Assembly (NCBI GenBank): GCA_041166025.1
Contig: JBEAMJ010000057.1
Coordinates: forward strand, 1-19,889
Length of the DNA stretch: 19,889 nt
Reading direction: 5' to 3'
DNA from: UBA7672 sp041166025
GTDB lineage: Bacteria; Pseudomonadota; Alphaproteobacteria; Caulobacterales; Hyphomonadaceae
Shown here: positions 14,505-19,889 of the stretch, piece by piece
How positions within the stretch are numbered: the stretch's first letter is position 1
How the letters are laid out: every line of letters begins with the position of its first letter
Made by a program: the position numbers and the translations under genes
Notes under the pieces: generated by a model
Seen by the model: the letters and a program-made list of their open reading frames with translations, nothing else
Databases searched by the model: none
What the model was told of the DNA's origin: nothing

Positions 14505-15041
14505 ATGACACGCGATTTCATCATTCGTCCATTCGACCCCGAGGCCGATGGCCCTGACCTGCACGCCATCTTCGGCGACCCGGATAGCTGCCGTTACCTC
14601 ACACGGCCAGCGACAAGCTCCGTCAGTGAGACGATCGCCATGCTTCGCGATTGGGCGGGGAACGGCGACGACATCAGCTGGACGCTCGCAGAGACAATGG
14701 GCGGCCCTGCCCTCGGACGCGTGGCCGTCTACCCGCGGAGCAAACGCAACAATGTATGGGATGCGGCGTGCATGATCGTCCCGGCCGCCCGCGGACGGAA
14801 TCTTGCCGCGCGGGCATTGGCCCTCGCGCTGGATCATGCGTTCGAGCAGTGCAGTGCGCGTCGGATCACCGCTGACATCGACCCGGACAACTTGGCGTCG
14901 CGCCGCGTGTTCGAGAGGCTCGGCTTTACCCTAGAGGCGCGCCTGCGCGGCGAGTGGGAGATGCATATCGGCATCCGAGACTCACTGATCTACGGTCTGA
15001 TGAACGACGACCCGCGCCCCTGGCGCAACTGGTCAGCGTAA
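14505..15041 (+). CDS. GNAT N-acetyltransferase
   Basis: 178 residues. Start MTRDFIIRPFDPEADGPDLHAIF is typical of RimJ/RimL-like GNATs. The acetyl-CoA loop is AARGRNLAARALALALDHAF (94-113), and DIDPDNLASRRVFERLGF (124-141) forms the conserved closing strand and helix. AGAGGGCGG precedes the ATG. It is the third acetyltransferase gene within 3.7 kb. It runs into proA with a 24-base gap, so may be co-transcribed. Sequence similarity to the acetyltransferase at 11339-11917 is limited to family motifs, so a recent tandem duplication is not suggested. Confidence 0.88.
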   Translation: MTRDFIIRPFDPEADGPDLHAIFGDPDSCRYLTRPATSSVSETIAMLRDWAGNGDDISWTLAETMGGPALGRVAVYPRSKRNNVWDAACMIVPAARGRNLAARALALALDHAFEQCSARRITADIDPDNLASRRVFERLGFTLEARLRGEWEMHIGIRDSLIYGLMNDDPRPWRNWSA

Positions 15042-15065
15042 GACCCGCCTGCTAGAGCACCCTCC

Positions 15066-16355
15066 ATGACGCTGCAATTGCCACTTTCTGCACATGACGC
15101 TGCTCTCGCAGGGACGATGCTGGCGATGGGCGAAGCTGCGCGTTCTGCATCGGCGCACCTTGCCAAGGCGGGAGCTGACCGTCGTACCGCCGGGCTGAAG
15201 GCGATGGCGGCGCAGCTGCGCGCTGCGGAGAGTTCCATCCTCGCGGCGAACGCGATGGACATGGCGGGTGGGCGGGACAAGGGACTATCGGGTGCAATGC
15301 TCGACCGGCTTGAGCTGACGCCCGCGCGCATCGCGGCGATGGCGGAAGGCGTCGCCGATGTGGCCGACATTGCCGACCCTGTCGGCACGGTGTTGGCGAG
15401 CTGGACACGGCCGAACGGACTCGCATTTTCGCGCGTGCGCGGACCCATCGGCGTGATCGGCATCATCTATGAGAGCCGCCCGAACGTGACGGCGGATGCC
15501 GGCGCGCTCTGCATGCGGGCGGCAAATGCGGCAATCCTGCGTGGCGGATCGGAGAGTCTTCACTCCTCGCGCGTGATTGCGGATGCAATGCGCGCGGGCC
15601 TCAAGGATGCCGGACTGCCGGAGGATGTCATTCAGCTCGTACAGACGGCGGACCGGGCTGCGGTAGGACACATGCTGTCGGGGCTGGGCGGCCGGCTGGA
15701 CGTTGTGGTGCCGCGCGGCGGCAAGAGCCTGGTCGCGCGCGTGCAGGAGGAAGCCCGCGTGCCGGTGATCGGGCATCTTGAGGGCTTGTGCCACACCTAT
15801 ATTCACGAGAGCGCTGATCCTGCAAAGGCAGAGGCTATCATCGTCAACGCCAAGCTGCGCCGTGTCGGCGTGTGCGGTTCGACCGAGACAATGCTGATCG
15901 ACGCCAGCGTAGCGCCGGCCCTGCTGCCGCGCCTGGCCAAGGCGCTGGAGGCAGCCGGATGCGAGCTGCGCGGGGATGAGCGCGCACGACGGATCTATTC
16001 GATGGAGCCGGCGAGCGTCGAGGACTGGACAACGGAATATCTCGCGCCGATTCTCTCCATTGCCGTCGTCGATGGCATCGAGGGAGCGATGGCGCACATT
16101 GCGCGTTTTGGCTCGCAGCATACCGAAAGCATCGTCACCGAGGATCGGGTAGCAGCCGAACGCTTCCTTGCTGAAGTGGACAGCGCCATCGTGATGCACA
16201 ATGCCTCGACCCAGTTTGCAGATGGTGGCGAGTTTGGTTTCGGCGGCGAGATCGGCATCGCCACGGGGCGGCTGCATGCGCGTGGTCCGGTCGGGGCCGA
16301 GCAGCTGACGACGTTCAAGTATGTCGTGCGCGGCACGGGCCAGACCCGCCCGTAA
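15066..16355 (+). CDS. proA: Gamma-glutamyl phosphate reductase
   Basis: 429 residues, normal length. ALDH-like fold with ProA signatures: VRGPIGVIGIIYESRPNVT (124-142), AILRGGSESLHSS (156-168), DVVVPRGGKSLV (212-223), VIGHLEGLCHTYI (234-246) and NAKLRRVGVCGSTETMLID (261-279), with C270 as the catalytic cysteine. The C-terminal FGSQHTESIVTED and FGFGGEIGIATGRLHARGPVGAEQLTTFKY are also diagnostic. It reduces gamma-glutamyl phosphate with NADPH to glutamate semialdehyde, the second step of proline synthesis. Start ATG 15066 has only a weak ribosome site. It is separated from proB by two acetyltransferase genes; proB and proA are often adjacent in related genomes. Confidence 0.97.
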   Translation: MTLQLPLSAHDAALAGTMLAMGEAARSASAHLAKAGADRRTAGLKAMAAQLRAAESSILAANAMDMAGGRDKGLSGAMLDRLELTPARIAAMAEGVADVADIADPVGTVLASWTRPNGLAFSRVRGPIGVIGIIYESRPNVTADAGALCMRAANAAILRGGSESLHSSRVIADAMRAGLKDAGLPEDVIQLVQTADRAAVGHMLSGLGGRLDVVVPRGGKSLVARVQEEARVPVIGHLEGLCHTYIHESADPAKAEAIIVNAKLRRVGVCGSTETMLIDASVAPALLPRLAKALEAAGCELRGDERARRIYSMEPASVEDWTTEYLAPILSIAVVDGIEGAMAHIARFGSQHTESIVTEDRVAAERFLAEVDSAIVMHNASTQFADGGEFGFGGEIGIATGRLHARGPVGAEQLTTFKYVVRGTGQTRP

Positions 16356-16483
16356 CTGCTTTCGGCGCCGGATCATTTCAGGAAAGTAACGTCGCTGCCA
16401 CACTAACGCCCCAACGCGCCGCCGTTATGCTAGGCAGGGCGCCGGGTGGCGGGGTCTGGCCTTACGCAACAGAAGGGCGGGCT

Positions 16484-18088
16484 GTGCAACAAAGCGACGC
16501 GACGATCGAGAGCCCGGCGAATCTCGCTATCGACGCCGGCTCCTTTCTTGGCATTCCCTATGGATGGCCGCTGGCGCTTGCGATTGTCGGGCTGATCCTG
16601 GTGATGTGGATCGCGCGCGAGCCGATGCATCGCATCGTGCGCCAGACATTCTTCTTTCTCGGTTACATGTTTGCGCGCTGGGGTTCGGCTTTGCTCGATC
16701 ACGGCCGACGCGCGCGGGAGGTCACCAACGAAAAGATCGCTTCGCACCGAGCCGACGAGCTGCAGGACCGCATGCTCATGCTCGAGGAAAAAATGGGCAA
16801 GCGCACGGAACAGCTGGCGCGCGAGACGGGCCCGATCCTCAAAAAGCTGGACAAGGCAACGCATGACTTGGCGACGAGTGCGAACGCGATTTCGGACATC
16901 AACCTCGAGGATGCCGCCGAGCGCGCCTTCCGCGCAGCCCTGCCCTCGATGGAATCCTCGCGCGGCCTGACCAAGATCGAGAAAAACATCGCCGCCAACA
17001 CGGCGCGCACGATGAATGAGCGGTTGGCGCCGCTGCGCCCGGCCCTGATTACCATCCGCAGCGAGAGCCCGCGTCTCAAGGAAGTCGCCGAGAAGCTGGT
17101 CAAGATCGAGCACGACTTCAACAAGAATGCGAGCGACGTGAACAAGGCCTTCAGCGAGTTTGAAGAGATCGTTCGCTCGGAAGACCGCAAGATGATCGCA
17201 GCACGCGCCTCGATCGTTGTGCCGTGGCTGATCGCGGTGCTGATCACCGCCATCGCGCTGGCAGGAGTGTTCCTGAACTTCTTCCTTATCGAGCGCCCTA
17301 TGGCCGAGATTGTCGGCGAAGGCGCACGCATTGGCGGGATTGGCCTGCCGGCGTTCGCGGCGATCATTGTCATCTTTCTCGAATTCGTTACCGGCGTGAT
17401 CTTGATGGATGCGGCCGGCTTCACGCGGCTGATCCCAGCCTTCCACGCGATGTCGGCTAATGGCCGGCGCATTATGCTGATCGTCTCGTTCTCCTTCCTG
17501 GCGTTGTTCTCGGTCATGGAAATGACGCTCTCGATCGTACGCGAGCAGATCATCGAGCAGCAGCAGGAAACACGCGACCTCGCCAACCGCGCCCTGCTTG
17601 GCCCGGCATTGGCCCAACCCGCGCCCGAGGCTGCAGCGCCCGCGCCTGTCGATGGCGCCACGCCGCAGCGCGACGGGGCAAACGTATTTGGCCTGCAGCT
17701 CTCGACCTTCGCCCAGCTGATCCTCGCCGGCATCATCCCCTGGCTGCTCGCGGCTGCGGCCCTGCCGCTCGAGACGATCATCCGGAATTCGGTTTTCATC
17801 GTCTCGATCTTCGCGAGTTTCGTGCTGATATTCCTTGGCTTCCTCAGCAAGACGATCTCGTCGGTGTTCAAGAATGTCGGCGTCTTTGTGCTGGCTATCT
17901 ATGACTTCATCATTTTCCTCCCGTTGTTCGTCCAGCGACGATTGATGCAGCGCGGACGCTCGGACGCTGAGAGCGGGGCGGCGCAGGAAGTCTCGGACGA
18001 CCTCGTCCTCAACGAGCGGGCGCCCGCCAAGACGTCGCGTCGGGAAAAATCGCGCCAGCCGGAGCAGGAGCTCGAGAAGGCATCATGA
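16484..18088 (+). CDS. Seven-TM membrane protein with long helical cytosolic/periplasmic domain, function unknown
   Basis: 534 residues from the GTG at 16484, preferred because AAGGG (16473-16477) lies just upstream; the in-frame ATG at 16427 has no ribosome site and would add 19 residues. Not recognised as a named family. One hydrophobic helix at about 27-44 is followed by a long charged helical region, about 76-231, probably coiled coil (heptad-like stretches around LQDRMLMLEEKMGKRTEQL). Then come helices near 243-268, 286-309 and 329-351, an Ala/Pro-rich linker (374-394), and helices near 408-430, 436-456 and 463-483. The highly charged tail (484-534) ends in KAS. The stop overlaps the next start (ATGA), so it is coupled to the VWA-like lipoprotein. 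It probably is the inner-membrane scaffold of a three-gene envelope complex. Confidence 0.82.
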   Translation: MQQSDATIESPANLAIDAGSFLGIPYGWPLALAIVGLILVMWIAREPMHRIVRQTFFFLGYMFARWGSALLDHGRRAREVTNEKIASHRADELQDRMLMLEEKMGKRTEQLARETGPILKKLDKATHDLATSANAISDINLEDAAERAFRAALPSMESSRGLTKIEKNIAANTARTMNERLAPLRPALITIRSESPRLKEVAEKLVKIEHDFNKNASDVNKAFSEFEEIVRSEDRKMIAARASIVVPWLIAVLITAIALAGVFLNFFLIERPMAEIVGEGARIGGIGLPAFAAIIVIFLEFVTGVILMDAAGFTRLIPAFHAMSANGRRIMLIVSFSFLALFSVMEMTLSIVREQIIEQQQETRDLANRALLGPALAQPAPEAAAPAPVDGATPQRDGANVFGLQLSTFAQLILAGIIPWLLAAAALPLETIIRNSVFIVSIFASFVLIFLGFLSKTISSVFKNVGVFVLAIYDFIIFLPLFVQRRLMQRGRSDAESGAAQEVSDDLVLNERAPAKTSRREKSRQPEQELEKAS

Positions 18089-18738
18089 TGCGACCCCTTG
18101 CTGCCCTAGCCTGCGGGTTGTCGCTGTCGGTGCTTGCCGGCTGCGGCCTTGTCACCTCGACAAACCGGTCGGTGTTCTTCGTGTTCGATGTTTCCGGCAC
18201 GTATGTTGAGGCTGTCCCGGACGCGACCAAGCTCGCCAACATCACCGTCGCCGAACTGCTTCCTGGCGACTGGGTGGGTGCAAGCCAGATCAGCGCCTGC
18301 TCGTTCTCCGAAAAGGAGATCATTCTCCAGCGCCAGCTGCCATCGACGCCTAGCCTGGCCGCCGAAGCCAAGCGCGGCCTGTTCGAGGAGTTCAACACCT
18401 ACGCTGGACAGGTGAAGTCTGCGAAATTCACGGACATTCGCGGCGCGCTTGCACAGGCATCCTTTGAGCTCAAGCAGCGACCGGAGTCAGAGCGCTTTAT
18501 CGTTCTGTTCTCGGACATGCTGGCCGACTACGGCAAGAGCTGCGACACGTCCGAAATCGACCTCGACCTCACCGGCATTCACGTCATCGCCGCGAATGTC
18601 ATCAAGTCTGATCCCGCGCATCCCGAAAAGTATCTCGCCATGCTCAAGGAGTGGGAGGCAACCATTGTCGCCGCCGGTGGAAAATGGTCACTGGTGACCT
18701 CGCCGGACCTGCTGCCGAAGCTGGTGACCGGCGTCTGA
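18085..18738 (+). CDS. Lipoprotein with VWA/MIDAS-like domain, function unknown
   Basis: 217 residues; two adjacent ATG codons (18085 and 18088) can start it, overlapping the upstream stop. Signal peptide with lipobox LAGC (Cys 20). The mature part begins with FFVFDVSGTY (31-40), a beta-strand ending in D-x-S-G-T as in von Willebrand A metal sites. KFTDIRGALAQA supplies a threonine (T116) and RFIVLFSDM an aspartate (D144), the three elements of a MIDAS in the expected order, followed by IHVIAANVI as a further strand. The second MIDAS position is T39 rather than the usual second Ser. A metal-dependent protein-binding role in the envelope is inferred. Two cysteines (C72, C153) could form a disulfide. 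It is tightly linked to the membrane protein before and the lipoprotein 11 bases after. Confidence 0.8.
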   Translation: MMRPLAALACGLSLSVLAGCGLVTSTNRSVFFVFDVSGTYVEAVPDATKLANITVAELLPGDWVGASQISACSFSEKEIILQRQLPSTPSLAAEAKRGLFEEFNTYAGQVKSAKFTDIRGALAQASFELKQRPESERFIVLFSDMLADYGKSCDTSEIDLDLTGIHVIAANVIKSDPAHPEKYLAMLKEWEATIVAAGGKWSLVTSPDLLPKLVTGV

Positions 18739-18749
18739 GAGGGCGTGCG

Positions 18750-19379
18750 ATGACCAGAGCCGTGACGATCTTTCTTGCGATGACCCTCGTGTCGGGCTGT
18801 TCCAAGCCGACCGAACTCGCATCCAACGCCAACGCGAAGGGTTCGATCACGGTGGCGGCGGCCCCCAAAAACACGCCGCCGCCCGAGATCCCGGCCGAAG
18901 AGCTTGCCGCCATCGCTATTGAACAGGGCGAAGGTATCCCTGTCGAACCGGCCAGTGAAACGGCCCCGGACAGCGCAAGTCCGTCCGGGCCGGCCACTGT
19001 TGGCGATTATCGCCCGTCCGTGTCGGGCGATATCGGCGCGTTGCCGCCGGTCGGCAATGCCGCGGCTCTGGCGGCAGCTTTCGCCGACTGGCGCACGAGG
19101 GCGGCAGCCGCGCCCGGCGCCTACGAAGCCGGCCAGGTGCAGCTCGGCGCCGATGCCCAGGAGTACCGCCCCTCGGATGCCGAGCTGGTTGCGGCGGAAG
19201 CGGGCGACCGTCTCTCCGCAGCGTTGCAAGGGGCGGACGAGGCGACACGGACCGCTGTAGCGGCTGCAGTCGGGGACAACCGCAGCTACCGTCGCTTTGA
19301 CTACCGACGCGTCGATGTGGCGGGCTCGGGCCGGTACTTCTATGCATCGCCGCCGCGTGAGGCGAGCCTTCCGCTCTGA
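18750..19379 (+). CDS. Ala/Pro-rich lipoprotein, function unknown
   Basis: 209 residues from ATG 18750, which has GAGAGGG upstream and places a signal peptide at the N-terminus: MTRAVTIFLAMTLVSGC with lipobox VSGC (Cys 17). A longer frame would overlap the preceding gene and lose the signal. The mature N-terminal half is low-complexity and rich in Ala, Pro, Glu and Ser (about 20-100), probably a disordered tether. The C-terminal half (105-209) contains a predicted helical stretch and an Arg/Tyr-rich end (NRSYRRFDYRRVDVAGSGRY). No family recognised. It is the third gene of the cassette; its stop lies three bases before nadD. Confidence 0.78.
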   Translation: MTRAVTIFLAMTLVSGCSKPTELASNANAKGSITVAAAPKNTPPPEIPAEELAAIAIEQGEGIPVEPASETAPDSASPSGPATVGDYRPSVSGDIGALPPVGNAAALAAAFADWRTRAAAAPGAYEAGQVQLGADAQEYRPSDAELVAAEAGDRLSAALQGADEATRTAVAAAVGDNRSYRRFDYRRVDVAGSGRYFYASPPREASLPL

Positions 19380-19382
19380 CCG

Positions 19383-19889
19383 ATGGCACACCGCCGCCCG
19401 CCCTCTCTTCTGCGCCTGCCCTCCCCGCCCGGTGATCTTGTCATCGGGCTGATGGGCGGATCGTTCGATCCGCCGCATTCGGGGCACGCCCATGTGATTG
19501 CAACAGCACGACGTGCGGCAGGGCTCGACCGCGTCTGGGTTCTGGTCTCGCCAGGCAATCCGCTGAAACACACGCAGACAGCGCTGGTCGACCGGCTTGC
19601 GGCTGCCCAGCACAGGCTGGGCGGACCCGGCGTCCTCATCTCTGATATCGAGCAGCGGCTGGGCACGCGCTACACGATCGATCTCGTTCGGGCGCTGAAG
19701 CGTCGTGCGCCGCGGGCCAAATTTGTCTGGATCATCGGCGGCGACAATCTCCGCGACTTCCATCGTTGGAAGGAATGGCGGGCGATTGCGAAATGCGTCC
19801 CGATCCTCGTCGTGGCGCGCCCAGGCGCCAATCCGAAGGCTGGGCTTTCGCGTTTTTCGCGGCAGTTCGGAGACCAACGCGTGATGCAG
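19383..19889 (+). CDS. nadD: Nicotinate-nucleotide adenylyltransferase, 5' part (3' end outside window)
   Basis: The open frame runs from ATG 19383 to the window edge, 169 codons with no stop; full NadD proteins are about 190-220 residues. Seen: nucleotidyltransferase motif GGSFDPPHSGH (25-35), SPGNPLK (56-62), TRYTIDLVRALK (95-106), WIIGGDNLRDFHRWKEW (116-132) and ILVVARPG (141-148). It adenylates nicotinate mononucleotide to deamido-NAD in NAD synthesis. Position after proA (here separated by the three-gene cassette) matches the alphaproteobacterial order obgE-proB-proA-nadD. The later ISSTxIR-type motif would lie beyond the edge. Confidence 0.95.
   Translation, partial: MAHRRPPSLLRLPSPPGDLVIGLMGGSFDPPHSGHAHVIATARRAAGLDRVWVLVSPGNPLKHTQTALVDRLAAAQHRLGGPGVLISDIEQRLGTRYTIDLVRALKRRAPRAKFVWIIGGDNLRDFHRWKEWRAIAKCVPILVVARPGANPKAGLSRFSRQFGDQRVMQ

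Noticed and set aside
15285..16403. Open frame antisense to proA (372 codons)
   Set aside because: Shadow of proA; no ribosome site or domain evidence.
16699..17871. Long antisense frames across the seven-TM membrane protein gene
   Set aside because: The plus-strand frame has a ribosome site, coherent membrane helices and a coupled downstream gene; the antisense translations are low-complexity.
1..19889. CRISPR arrays, insertion sequences, integrase or tRNA-linked attachment sites
   Set aside because: No regularly spaced repeats, transposase-like proteins, terminal repeats or tRNA genes were seen, so there is no direct sign of recent mobile-element insertion even around the accessory clusters.

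Overview
The window is GC-rich, densely coded DNA (most gaps under 100 bases) with the core gene order rplU-rpmA-acetyltransferase-obgE-proB-proA-nadD. This order, the GC content and the protein style suggest an alphaproteobacterium, plausibly Caulobacterales/Hyphomonadaceae. The taxonomic call is an inference; no rRNA or tRNA gene is present to anchor it.

Region 1 (1-1334): the 3' end of galK and a complete galT, overlapping by ATGA; part of a Leloir galactose operon running in from the left. Region 2 (1343-5978): a minus-strand pair encoding two predicted surface lipoproteins (a cytochrome c/PQQ dehydrogenase resembling polyvinyl-alcohol dehydrogenase, and a tandem VOC-fold protein). Next to it are a divergent TetR regulator and an SDR dehydrogenase. 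A 20-base dyad of form TATTG-N10-CAATA occurs in front of both the PQQ operon and the SDR gene, so these probably form one TetR regulon.

Region 3 (5988-10452): an aldo/keto reductase gene overlapping an SsuD-type flavin monooxygenase gene (minus strand), divergent from a Gfo/Idh/MocA protein and an MFS transporter (plus strand). The combination matches the logic of sulfolytic sulfoquinovose catabolism (NAD-dependent glycoside cleavage, C-S bond cleavage by a monooxygenase, reduction of the resulting 6-aldehyde sugar, uptake by MFS). This is a hypothesis; no flavin reductase or sulfite exporter is in the window.

Region 4 (10453-16355): housekeeping block. A strong sigma-70 promoter and a structured leader precede rplU-rpmA, which end in a clear terminator. 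Then come an acetyltransferase, obgE, proB (GTGA overlap), two more acetyltransferases and proA. Region 5 (16484-19379): an unrecognised three-gene envelope cassette between proA and nadD. It encodes a seven-TM protein with a long helical domain, a lipoprotein with a VWA/MIDAS-like pattern and an Ala/Pro-rich lipoprotein. Region 6 (19383-19889): the 5' part of nadD, running off the window.

The best leads are the possible sulfosugar cluster, the shared TetR operator and the envelope cassette. No CRISPR array, insertion sequence, tRNA or rRNA was seen, and no gene-free stretch exceeds about 180 bases.
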